DNA from: Clostridium beijerinckii | Lineage (GTDB): Bacteria > Bacillota > Clostridia > Clostridiales > Clostridiaceae | NCBI GenBank assembly: GCA_003129525.1 | Contig: CP029329.1 | Location: forward strand, 337,001 to 401,000 | Reading direction: 5' to 3' | Length of the DNA: 64,000 nucleotides | Shown here: piece by piece, positions 37,375-45,195 of the stretch | Numbering within the stretch: the stretch's first letter is position 1 | How the letters are laid out: each line of letters starts with the position of its first letter | Made by a program: the position numbers and the translations under genes | The notes under the pieces: model-generated | Told to the model about the DNA's origin: nothing | The model's input: only the letters and a program-made list of their open reading frames with translations | Database searches by the model: none

Positions 37375-37445
37375 AGAGATATTCAAAAAAAAATAACAAG
37401 TCATTATGCTAGCATCTTTGGCTTGTTATTTTCTTTCATATGCCT
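37375..37445. repeat. MITE-like AGGCATATG element, copy at the aminotransferase/PFK convergence
   Basis: AATAACAAG and CTTGTTAT form the core stem; the right end, reversed, reads AGGCATATGAAAGAAAATAA and the left AGATATTCAAAAAAAAATAA. It lies between two converging genes and can serve as a bidirectional terminator (T-rich both ways). Confidence 0.7.
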
Positions 37446-37488
37446 AATAAGAATTTGATTCATATTTATACATACAATTATTCTAAAA

Positions 37489-38706
37489 TTATTGATTAAA
37501 TACTTTATATTTCGGAAGATTTCCTTCAAAAGTTAAATTTGGAAGACCTTTTATTAATGGTTCAAAATAAGAACATGCCTCGTCAGTTATAAAGTTTCCT
37601 GCTTCATTAATCCATTCTTCAGGAAAATATTTCACATTATTAGCTACTTTCTCAGCATCAACTAAAGAATAAACAACTTCATAAGGTTTATTACATTCTC
37701 TATTAATGTTAACCATTTTACCAGTTTGACCTTCAGATGCATATTTCAAAGCCATTTCACCAACATTATAAGCTTCTTTTAAATCAGTATCTGAAGCACA
37801 ATGCATTGCACAGCGTTGAAGAATTCCAAGTTCTACTGCTTTAACTCTAGTTGTAAAACCTTCTTCAAGAATTAACATTCTTAAATAATTCGAAACTCCA
37901 CCTAGTTGAGCATGTCCAAATTTATCTTCAGATACACATTCAAATTCAGAAATAAAGTTTCCATCTTTATCTCTTATTCCCTCAGAAACTACTATATAGA
38001 CTTTATTCTGTTCTTCAAATTTTTGTTTAACATCTTTTATAAATTTTTCTTTATCAAAGATTGCTTCAGGAAGATATATAAAATCTGCTACTGGTTTATT
38101 ATCAAGTTTTGCAATACAAGCTGAAGCAGCAAGCCATCCAGTGTCTCTTCCCATAGTTTCTAAGATAAATATACCATTATTAATATAAACTGATGCGTCT
38201 AAATACGTTTCAATCACAGTTGTTCCTATAAATTTTGCTGCACTCCCAAAACCAGGAGTATGATCAGTAAATTTTAAATCATTATCTATAGTTTTAGGAA
38301 TACCTATAAATTTTATATCAATATTATTAATTTTTGCATATTTTGAAAGCTTAGCAATAGTGTCCATAGAATCATTTCCACCAACATAAAAAAATGATGT
38401 TATCTCATATTCTCTTAGAATATTTATTAAATTTTCATATTCTTGACTGCAAGAATCCATATCTTTCAATTTATATCTACAAGATCCTAATCCAGAAGAT
38501 GGCGTAAACCTAAAGTTGTTAATTTCTTCATCAGAAACTAATGATAAATCAATTATGTTTTTATTTAATATACCCTCAATACCATTTAATCCACCATATA
38601 CCTTTTCAAAAGTTTTTAGTTCATTATTAGCATTTAAAAGTCCTACTACACTTGAATTAATTACTGATGTTGGACCTCCTGATTGGGCTATTATACAATT
38701 TGACAT
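37489..38706 (-). CDS. pfp: Pyrophosphate-dependent 6-phosphofructokinase
   Basis: Phosphorylates fructose-6-phosphate using PPi rather than ATP, reversibly. The 405-residue protein begins IIAQSGGPTSVINSS. The phosphoryl-donor site reads GGNDSMD, with Asp where ATP enzymes have Gly (GGDGS). The catalytic loop reads PKTIDNDL, with Lys where ATP enzymes have Gly. Both residues are the accepted markers of PPi use. Substrate motifs HTPGFGSAAK and ETMGRDTGWLAA also fit the PPi group. CAAGGAGGAAATTTA precedes the ATG. It is a single gene outside the CggR cluster. Donor specificity is inferred from the residues only. Confidence 0.88.
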   Translation of the reverse strand: MSNCIIAQSGGPTSVINSSVVGLLNANNELKTFEKVYGGLNGIEGILNKNIIDLSLVSDEEINNFRFTPSSGLGSCRYKLKDMDSCSQEYENLINILREYEITSFFYVGGNDSMDTIAKLSKYAKINNIDIKFIGIPKTIDNDLKFTDHTPGFGSAAKFIGTTVIETYLDASVYINNGIFILETMGRDTGWLAASACIAKLDNKPVADFIYLPEAIFDKEKFIKDVKQKFEEQNKVYIVVSEGIRDKDGNFISEFECVSEDKFGHAQLGGVSNYLRMLILEEGFTTRVKAVELGILQRCAMHCASDTDLKEAYNVGEMALKYASEGQTGKMVNINRECNKPYEVVYSLVDAEKVANNVKYFPEEWINEAGNFITDEACSYFEPLIKGLPNLTFEGNLPKYKVFNQ

Positions 38707-38895
38707 TAAATTTCCTCCTTGTTTGTTATACTAAACAGTTTATATGTGATATACTATTCAACTATAGTAATACACTATTTATTAATATACAATAAAAAAA
38801 ACATTTAATAAAGACTTTTTTGATTTTTTTTTGCATATATTTAAGAAAACTTTAATTACTATAGATTAAGTTTAATATTTAGAGGAGATGATAAA

Positions 38896-39450
38896 ATGAA
38901 TTTATATGGTGTTATAATAATAGCAATTGCATTAGCCATGGATGCTTTTGGAGTAACCCTAGGTATTGGTTTAAATCCAATACTAAAAAAACAACATAAA
39001 ATAAAATTTCTATTATCTTTCGCATTTTTTCAATTTTTATTTACATATGTAGGAGGAAGTTTAGGATATTTATTTGACACATATATTACTAGTATTTCTT
39101 CTATTGCAGGTGGAATAATTATGGGAATTATAGGAATACTCATTATAATAGATGGATTTAACCAAAAGGAAAAAGAGCTCCTAATAAAAAATAGCACCTG
39201 CATAATACTTGGAATATCAGTTAGTATAGATGCTTTAGTCATTGGTTTTACTGTTTTTCATCAAGTTTCAAGAAACTTATTACTTTTTATTAATTCAATT
39301 TTGATTGGACTAATAACACTATTTATTTGTACACTAGGTTTTTTTGTTTGTAGATATATAAAAAGAATAAAATTTGTAACGAGATATGCAAACCTTTTTG
39401 CAGGTATTGCACTCATATTTTTTGGTTTTAAAATGATATTTTTTAATTAA
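38896..39450 (+). CDS. MntP/YtaF-family (DUF204) membrane protein, putative manganese exporter
   Basis: The 184-residue protein has six hydrophobic helices and two internally related halves, each with an Asp motif: AMDAFGVTLGIGL (about 14-26) and SIDALVIGFTVF (about 108-119). These are features of MntP manganese exporters and of the related sporulation protein YtaF; the sequence does not settle which. GAGGAGATGATAAA precedes the ATG. No manganese (yybP-ykoY) riboswitch is recognisable upstream. The next gene, a Fur-family regulator on the same strand, fits a metal theme. Confidence 0.8.
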   Translation: MNLYGVIIIAIALAMDAFGVTLGIGLNPILKKQHKIKFLLSFAFFQFLFTYVGGSLGYLFDTYITSISSIAGGIIMGIIGILIIIDGFNQKEKELLIKNSTCIILGISVSIDALVIGFTVFHQVSRNLLLFINSILIGLITLFICTLGFFVCRYIKRIKFVTRYANLFAGIALIFFGFKMIFFN

Positions 39451-39599
39451 CTAAATAGAGAGCAAGAAATGTTCTTAATTGCAGCATAGCTGCTTTTTTA
39501 TAATGTGCATATTTTTCGGATTTAAAATGATATTTTTTTAATGAAATTGTCTTCTTATGATATAATATATTTAATATTTAGTTGTTAGGGGATATGAAA

Positions 39600-40025
39600 A
39601 TGGAACCAAAAGAAATTCTAAAAGTAAAAGAGATTAAGATTACTAAAGGAAGAATAGAACTTTTAAATATATTAAAAAACTTAGAAAACAGTTCATCTGC
39701 TGAAAAAATATATCAAATTTATAGAGACAATAACATAAATATTAATTTAAGTACAATTTATAGAACGTTGGAATTATTTGAGGATAAAGAAATTATAGAA
39801 AAAATAACTCTTAACGATGGAGTATTTGCATATAAACTTAAAGGGAAAACACACAGACATCATTTGGAATGTGATATTTGCCATAAAGAAGTTGAAATTC
39901 CATGCCCTATGCTTCAAATTCAAGAAATAGTTCAAAATTCAACAGGTTTCACTTTAACAGACCATGACTTAGTCATGAAAGGTGTATGCCAAGATTGCAA
40001 AAAGAAAAATACTAAATCAAAGTAA
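39600..40025 (+). CDS. Fur/PerR/Zur-family metalloregulator
   Basis: A 141-residue repressor of the Fur family. The N-terminal winged helix covers about 1-80 (ITKGRIELLNIL, INLSTIYRTLELFEDKEII). The C-terminal part has the metal-binding KTHRHHLECDICHKEVEIPCP and the second CxxC in GVCQDCKKK, which with the first CxxC forms the structural zinc site. I chose the ATG at 39600, eight bases after AGGGG; the frame opens with a TTG 18 bases earlier. Whether it senses iron, zinc, manganese or peroxide cannot be told. It lies 150 bp downstream of the MntP-family gene and ends in a strong terminator. Confidence 0.92.
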   Translation: MEPKEILKVKEIKITKGRIELLNILKNLENSSSAEKIYQIYRDNNININLSTIYRTLELFEDKEIIEKITLNDGVFAYKLKGKTHRHHLECDICHKEVEIPCPMLQIQEIVQNSTGFTLTDHDLVMKGVCQDCKKKNTKSK

Positions 40026-40058
40026 AAATACAGGTATTGTAAAATACCTGTATTTTTT
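40025..40058. terminator. Bidirectional terminator between fur-like gene and ddl
   Basis: AAATACAGGTATT/AATACCTGTATTT perfect 13-bp stem with a four-base loop, T tracts on both strands; the two genes converge on it. Confidence 0.93.
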
Positions 40059-40061
40059 GTA

Positions 40062-40967
40062 TTATCTAATTATTTTCATTGAATCTTCTATTATCATATC
40101 TATTAGTTTTGAAAAACTTATATTTAAAGCTGCTGCACTTTTAGGAATTAAACTATTTTTAGTCATTCCCGGAAGTGTGTTTACCTCTAAAATATAAGGT
40201 ATTCCCTGTTCTGTAACTATCATATCAACTCTAGAATAAACTTCACATTTTAATGCTTTATACGTTGCTAGTGCCATTTTTTCTACTTCCTCATGTAATT
40301 TTTTTTCTAATTCCACTACAATCTCTTCCGCTCCACCATCTTGATACTTTGAAGCAAAATCAAAGAATTCTGATTTTGGCTTTATAGCAATTACTGGCAA
40401 CATTTTATCTCCGTAAACAGGACAAGTTATCTCATCACCTTTTATAAATTTTTCTATCATAACTTCATTATCCCATTTGAAAGCTTCTAAGACACAATTT
40501 TGAATATCCTTTTCTTCTTTTACAATAAATGTTGCTACACTTGATCCACCATGAGTTGGCTTAACTACAACAGGATATCCTAATTCATTTATTTTATTAA
40601 AATCTACATTATCATTTTTTCTTAAATTAATCCAAGGTGCAGTTCGGATTCCAGCAGCGATTAGAATAGATTTTGATACATCTTTATCCATACACATAGC
40701 ACTGCTTAAAGGTCCACAACCTGAGTATGGTATTCCTAAAGTTTGAAGTACTGCTTGAACAGTCCCATCTTCTCCAAATTGACCATGTAATGCCAAAAGT
40801 GCAAAATCTATTCCTTTAGACTTAGTTATTATATCTTCCTTTTTATCTATAACTATTGGTATTATTTCATATTTATCCTTATTTATATTCTCAACTATAG
40901 AATTCCCACTTTTTAATGATATTTCTCTTTCTGATGATATCCCGCCCATTATAACTCCAATTTTCAT
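40062..40967 (-). CDS. ddl: D-alanine--D-alanine ligase
   Basis: An ATP-grasp ligase making the D-Ala-D-Ala end of peptidoglycan precursors. The 301-residue protein opens KIGVIMGGISSEREISLKSG, then ALHGQFGEDGTVQAVLQ, the G-loop region PTHGGSSVATF, and the metal/ATP-binding EVYSRVDMIVTEQGIPYILEVNTLPGMT. A Tyr in GIPYSG and the Glu-Ser pair in SEREIS fit a D-Ala-D-Ala rather than D-lactate ligase; that is inference. GGAGGCAATTT precedes the ATG. Single gene, same strand as nth and plsC. Confidence 0.95.
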   Translation of the reverse strand: MKIGVIMGGISSEREISLKSGNSIVENINKDKYEIIPIVIDKKEDIITKSKGIDFALLALHGQFGEDGTVQAVLQTLGIPYSGCGPLSSAMCMDKDVSKSILIAAGIRTAPWINLRKNDNVDFNKINELGYPVVVKPTHGGSSVATFIVKEEKDIQNCVLEAFKWDNEVMIEKFIKGDEITCPVYGDKMLPVIAIKPKSEFFDFASKYQDGGAEEIVVELEKKLHEEVEKMALATYKALKCEVYSRVDMIVTEQGIPYILEVNTLPGMTKNSLIPKSAAALNISFSKLIDMIIEDSMKIIR

Positions 40968-41077
40968 AAATTGCCTCCAAATATTTATTAATTATCACTG
41001 TCTAATCACAAAATGATAAATCATTTAATTTAGTTATTACAGCATATAATAATTTTAATAAATTAATCCTAAAATTA

Positions 41078-41118
41078 AAAGAACCACTAAGTCTGCAAAT
41101 TATCTTAACTGTGGTTTA
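41078..41118 (-). terminator. nth terminator
   Basis: AACCAC-TAAG paired with CTTA-ACT-GTGGTT, followed by CTTTTAATTTTAG on the minus strand, about 90 bp after nth. Confidence 0.6.
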
Positions 41119-41204
41119 TTTTAATATGTAATAACTATTTATATATAATTTTTAACTATTTGATTTAGCCATATTTAAATACAAATACAAACTTTAAGTT
41201 ATAC

Positions 41205-41831
41205 TTATACATTATTTGCATATTTACATAAATGACTTAAAGGACATTCCATACATTTAGGATTTCTAGCAGTGCAACATCTTCTACCATGAAATATCAA
41301 AAGATGGTGCATAAGTATCCACTCTTTTTTAGGTAATTCTCCTTGCAATTGCATCTCTACGTCCAAAACATTATCTGATTTTGCAAGTTCTAATCTGTTC
41401 GAAACTCTAAATACATGAGTATCTACAGCTATAGATGGTACATTAAATGCATTGGATAAAACAACATTAGCTGTTTTTCTTCCAGCTCCAGCAAGTGACA
41501 TTATTTCTTCCATAGTCTTCGGAACTTCTCCATTAAATTTTTCTTTTAGCTGCCTAAACATAAGTATTAAATTCTTAGATTTATTTCTATATAATCCTAT
41601 TTGCTTTATTCTTTCTTCAAGTTCGTCATTCGTTACTGTCAAAAAAGCATCTAAATCTGGATAATCTATAAATAAATCTTTAGTAACTTCATTTACTTTC
41701 TTATCGGTTGTTTGAGCTGATAATATTGTAGCTATAAGCAATTGAAATGGTGTCTCGTGATTTAATTCACATTTTGCATCAGGATATGTTTCTTTCAAAA
41801 TATCTACAATTTTCTTTGTCCTTGCTTTCAT
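41205..41831 (-). CDS. nth: Endonuclease III
   Basis: A DNA glycosylase/AP-lyase that removes oxidised pyrimidines. The 208-residue protein has the helix-hairpin-helix LAGAGRKTANVVLSNAF with the catalytic Lys (about 117-120), the catalytic Asp in AVDTHVFRVSNR (near 138) and the C-terminal [4Fe-4S] loop CTARNPKCMECPLSHLC with the C-x6-C-x2-C-x5-C spacing. AAGGAG precedes the ATG with a long spacer. It sits downstream of plsC with one repeat element between them. Confidence 0.97.
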   Translation of the reverse strand: MKARTKKIVDILKETYPDAKCELNHETPFQLLIATILSAQTTDKKVNEVTKDLFIDYPDLDAFLTVTNDELEERIKQIGLYRNKSKNLILMFRQLKEKFNGEVPKTMEEIMSLAGAGRKTANVVLSNAFNVPSIAVDTHVFRVSNRLELAKSDNVLDVEMQLQGELPKKEWILMHHLLIFHGRRCCTARNPKCMECPLSHLCKYANNV

Positions 41832-41853
41832 ATATTATATAAACTCCTTATCT

Positions 41854-41910
41854 AGGCATATTCAAGAAATAACAAGTCAATATGATAGTCTATTTTGTAT
41901 CATATGCCTT
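41854..41910. repeat. MITE-like AGGCATATG element overlapping the plsC stop
   Basis: The ends are AGGCATATTCAAGAAATAAC and ATATGCCTT; the core AAGTCAATATGATAGTCTATTTTG matches the family consensus. Its right end supplies the last codons and stop of plsC (41890-41910). The stem arm on that side is shortened relative to other copies. Confidence 0.7.
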
Positions 41911-42609
41911 GTAAATCCCTCTATATTCTTCAGGCAAAAGATTTGCTATGCTTCTCATTAGGTTATCCATGCACCTATCTTCATATTCATGTCTATCTTC
42001 ATCTTTTTCTTTTGGCGGAAATACAATTTTTTGTCCTATATTTATAGTCACATTTGCATTTTGCCATTTTTCTGAACCCATATGACCATCTTTACTTATT
42101 GGTAATAGCTTATCCGTTCCAGCCATACCAATTGGGATTATTTCTGCCTTTGACATTCTAGCAAATAATAATATACCCTTTTTACCTTCTATCATTCCAC
42201 CCGTTCTACTTCTAGTACCTTCTGGGAATATTAAAACATCGTCTCCACCTTTAAGAGCCTTCACCACTTTAGTAATAGCCTCCTTATCAGCTGAACTAGG
42301 CTTTATTGGTATATTTTTAACTATTTGAGTCCCAAGCTTAGTTATTGGATCATCTGTTAATTTTACTCCAGCTACAAAATACGGGTCACTTTTCTCTTTT
42401 AATATTTTTGATAAAACCAAACCGTCTGCATTGCTTAAGTGATTACATACAAATATTCGTGGTTTTTTCACATTATCTATATTATCTATACCATTAATTA
42501 TTATATTGGCATATTTTTTCATATAATTAGCAACTATTTTTTTACTTACCTTTATAACTAATCCTTCTGGCAACCTTTTTATGATTGCTATTGCAATTGG
42601 TGATAACAT
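41890..42609 (-). CDS. plsC: 1-acyl-sn-glycerol-3-phosphate acyltransferase
   Basis: Adds the second acyl chain to lysophosphatidic acid in membrane lipid synthesis. The 239-residue protein has the catalytic HX4D box in CNHLSNADGLVL (about 56-61), the substrate motif FPEGTRSRTGGM (about 131-142) and a hydrophobic PlsC N-terminal region without a clear long transmembrane helix. GGGAAGAG lies just before the ATG. The last residues (KAYDTK) and stop codon come from the repeat element at 41854-41910. plsC and nth point the same way; pssA and a lipid kinase elsewhere in the window belong to the same lipid pathway. Confidence 0.93.
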   Translation of the reverse strand: MLSPIAIAIIKRLPEGLVIKVSKKIVANYMKKYANIIINGIDNIDNVKKPRIFVCNHLSNADGLVLSKILKEKSDPYFVAGVKLTDDPITKLGTQIVKNIPIKPSSADKEAITKVVKALKGGDDVLIFPEGTRSRTGGMIEGKKGILLFARMSKAEIIPIGMAGTDKLLPISKDGHMGSEKWQNANVTINIGQKIVFPPKEKDEDRHEYEDRCMDNLMRSIANLLPEEYRGIYKAYDTK

Positions 42610-42878
42610 CTCTTCCCAACCTTTCTTATAAAAACTGTATATTTATTTTATTATATATTTCATATGATTACATTATATAGATATTCTTTAATTATTTATA
42701 GCTTAAAATGCTAAATCAAGCACATTATTGTACTAATATCCATATATATTATATATTTTTTCATATACCTATGCAATTCTTAAAATATTAGTATCTATAA
42801 TAGTAATATTTTTTTAATAACTTTCAGTTTTTTTAATAAATTATTTGTATGTTTTAAATTATATAACTCCCCAAACGT

Positions 42879-42918
42879 AAAAAGATATGAACATTAAACT
42901 TGTTCATACCTTTCACAT
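42879..42918 (-). terminator. cysK-cysE terminator
   Basis: GGTATGAAC/GTTCATATC stem (42883-42911) with a nine-base loop followed by TTTTTACG on the minus strand. The remainder of the gap to plsC (42610-42878) is AT-rich with nothing I can support beyond the plsC promoter. Confidence 0.75.
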
Positions 42919-42936
42919 CTAATCATTAGGAAATAT

Positions 42937-42963
42937 TTATCCGATAGCTAGTATCCGTAACAC
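42937..42963. repeat. 27-bp dispersed repeat, copy 2
   Basis: TTATCCGATAGCTAG, T, ATCCGTAACAC: 26 of 27 bases identical to 20659-20685 and in the same orientation. It lies 9 bp after the end of cysE. Confidence 0.75.
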
Positions 42964-42971
42964 TCGTATAT

Positions 42972-43561
42972 TTAAATAACCATTTCATTAAATATTTTCT
43001 TTTTACGTCCTTTTATATCACTTATTTCAATTATAGTTGCAGTAGCTGTAATTCTTACAATATTTTTAGCTGGACTTCCTACTGCTGTTGCTCTTTCTGG
43101 TACATTTTTTAAAACTACAGCATTCGATCCTATCTTAGCACCTTTTCCTACATTAATTGGTCCAAGTACTTTTGCTCCTGTTCCTATTAATACATCATCT
43201 CCAATAGTAGGATGTCTTTTCCCTACATCTTTTCCTGTGCCCCCAGCGTTACTCCATGATAAAGGGTCACATTATCTCCAACCTCAGCAGTTTCTCCAAT
43301 TACTACACCCATTCCATGATCTATAAATAATCCTTTTCCTATTTTAGCTCCTGGATGAATTTCTATACCTGTAAAGAATCTAGATAATTGTGAAATTAAT
43401 CTAGCTAAGAAAAACCTGTTATTCAAATAAAGAAAATGTGCTATTCTATATGCTATTAATGCATGAATACATGGATATAATAAAAATACTTCTATTTTAC
43501 TTTTAGCTGCTGGATCTTCATTTAAAATTCTTTCTAGATCATAATTTAATCTCTTAAACAC
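42972..43561 (-). pseudogene. cysE: Serine O-acetyltransferase (CysE/EpsC) with a one-base frameshift
   Basis: Serine acetyltransferase makes O-acetylserine for CysK. From the GTG at 43561 (AAGGAG ribosome site) the frame reads [21 protein letters not shown] through the left-handed helix region [21 protein letters not shown] and GVTLG, then stops at 43223 after AQEKM. Adding one base in the run of five C residues at 43240-43244 restores [23 protein letters not shown] and continues to a stop at 42972, ending [10 protein letters not shown]. The restored protein would be about 196 residues, normal for the short EpsC type. Either a real single-base deletion in a homopolymer or a sequencing error. 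It follows cysK under the same T-box. Confidence 0.88.
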
Positions 43562-43609
43562 AGCTTATTCTCCTTTTTTCATAGTTTTCAGTAGAATTTG
43601 TTAAAAGAA

Positions 43610-43825
43610 ACTCGACTCACATACGTTCGCTGAGTACTCACAGAGTAAGCGACCATCATCAAATTATAAATTTGAGATGTCTGCTTAACTGATTCACACA
43701 GAATGAATAAGGAAGTTAACTAGCAGAGCTAGTTAACTAAGTTCCAATAACCAAATACAAGATGCTCACAGAGAAAGTTCTGCTGACCAAATATAAAATT
43801 TGGAGCATCACTTTTGGTTTCTCAC
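43610..43825. repeat. Composite hairpin-repeat block between cysK and cysE
   Basis: Several short inverted repeats follow each other: CATC-ATCAAATTATAAATTTGA-GATG, AGTTAACTAG/CTAGTTAACT (43689-43727 region), CCAAATATAAAATTTGG, and GAGTACTC. The AGTTAACTAAGTTC block matches 35846-35860, and the TATAAA loops match 8399 and 20769. It fills most of the cysK-cysE gap and is non-coding. Confidence 0.65.
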
Positions 43826-43833
43826 TTATCTAC

Positions 43834-44745
43834 TTAGTCGTATAGTCCCATTGATATATATTTTTCTCCTCCATCTGGAGCAATAGCTAATACCTTTTTA
43901 CCTTTTCCAAGTTTTTTCGCAACTTCTATAGCTGCATATACTGCTGCTCCTGAGGAAATTCCAATCAATATACCTTCAGTTTCAGCAAATGCCTTTGCTG
44001 TTTTAAACGCATCTCCATCTTTTACTTGTAGTATTTCATCTACATATTCTTTTTCATAAATTCCCGGAACAAATCCAGCTCCAATTCCTTGAATTTTGTG
44101 TCCACCTGGATTTCCACCACTTAAAACTGGTGAACTAGCTGGTTCAACTGCAATGGCTTTAATATTAGGATTTTTCTTTTTCAAGTTTTTAGATATTCCT
44201 ACTACAGTTCCACCTGTACCAACGCCTCCTACAATTGCATCTAATTCCGGTATATCTTTATATATTTCTTCTGCTGTTGTTTCATAGTGCTTTTCTGGAT
44301 TAGCTATATTTTCAAATTGTTGTGGAATAAAGAAACCTTCTCCACTTCCTATTTCTTCAGCTTTTTCTATAGCACCTTTCATTCCTTTGGTACCTTCAGT
44401 TAATATAAGTTCTGCACCATAAGCTTTAATTAAATCTCTTCTTTCCTTACTCATTGTTTCTGGCATAATTATAATAACTTTATAACCTCTTAATTTACCT
44501 ATAAATGCAAGTGCTATTCCTGTATTTCCACTTGTTGGTTCCACTATTGTTGTTCCCGGTTTTAATATTCCTTCTCTTTCAGCTTTTTCAACCATTCCAA
44601 GAGCTGCTCTATCCTTAACACTTCCACCTGGATTAAATTTTTCAAGCTTAACATATATGTCTGCAATATTTTCATCTTTAATTAAATTGTTTACCTTCAA
44701 AATTGGTGTGTTTCCGATTAATTCTAGTCCTCCATTATAAATCAT
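43834..44745 (-). CDS. cysK: Cysteine synthase A (O-acetylserine sulfhydrylase)
   Basis: A PLP enzyme making cysteine from O-acetylserine and sulfide. The 303-residue protein shows ELIGNTPILKV, the PLP-lysine motif KLEKFNPGGSVKDRAA (about 33-48), the substrate loop VEPTSGNTGIALA, the GVGTGGTVVGISK phosphate-binding loop and GISSGAAVYAA. The ATG at 44745 is nine bases after AGGAGG; an in-frame ATG 33 bases earlier has no ribosome site. It is controlled by the T-box just upstream and followed by the frameshifted cysE. Confidence 0.96.
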   Translation of the reverse strand: MIYNGGLELIGNTPILKVNNLIKDENIADIYVKLEKFNPGGSVKDRAALGMVEKAEREGILKPGTTIVEPTSGNTGIALAFIGKLRGYKVIIIMPETMSKERRDLIKAYGAELILTEGTKGMKGAIEKAEEIGSGEGFFIPQQFENIANPEKHYETTAEEIYKDIPELDAIVGGVGTGGTVVGISKNLKKKNPNIKAIAVEPASSPVLSGGNPGGHKIQGIGAGFVPGIYEKEYVDEILQVKDGDAFKTAKAFAETEGILIGISSGAAVYAAIEVAKKLGKGKKVLAIAPDGGEKYISMGLYD

Positions 44746-44836
44746 ATTATTTATCCTCCTAAAATTTATATTCATCATCTAATTTTTCTTTTTTAGTATT
44801 CTTAATTTGAATATTTCTTCTACTTGTTTGTATAAC

Positions 44837-45082
44837 AAAAAAACTCCATCTCCTATAAACATATAGAGACGAAGTAAAATTTCGCGGTTCCACTCTAATT
44901 GGATTAAGTAATTAATCCCTCTCAGTTAAGACACTTTAAAATGCCATATCACTATAACGGGTGAACCCGGAGAATCTTACTATACTTCAGATTTCAACTC
45001 CAAAGGGCACTTCACATAAATTCTTGATAAAAAGTTCTCAGCTTTCTTTTCTCTCTGTAAACTTCCTTCATGTTACTTTCCT
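44837..45082 (-). promoter_or_regulatory. T-box leader, probably cysteine-specific
   Basis: On the minus strand the T-box core AGAGTGGAACCGCG (44883-44896) is followed by the terminator stem CTTCGTCTCTATATG/TATAGGAGATGGAG with seven T residues (44837-44873). Upstream is an AGAGAG element and a long stem I region. A TGC triplet (in GAAGTGCCC, near 45010) is a plausible cysteine specifier. Uncharged tRNA-Cys would favour the antiterminator and turn on cysK-cysE. The specifier choice is inferred from the downstream gene and position. Confidence 0.9.
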
Positions 45083-45195
45083 TTTTCATAGTTTTTAATT
45101 CTTAGTACTTTACTATGGTTTATAGTATTATTATATTCTATATAACAAAAAAGTCAACACTTTTTAAGAATTTTCCTTAAAAAATGTCGACTTTA

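Noticed and set aside
26630-40967. VanW, VanS/VanR-like proteins and a D-Ala ligase suggesting a vancomycin resistance cluster
   Set aside because: They are far apart, with unrelated genes between. No VanH, VanX or D-Ala-D-Lac/Ser ligase is present, and the ligase looks like ordinary Ddl. Each family is common in clostridia outside resistance clusters.
44837-45082. Reading the T-box leader as a protein-coding or repeat region
   Set aside because: The T-box core sequence, terminator and downstream cysK explain it fully.
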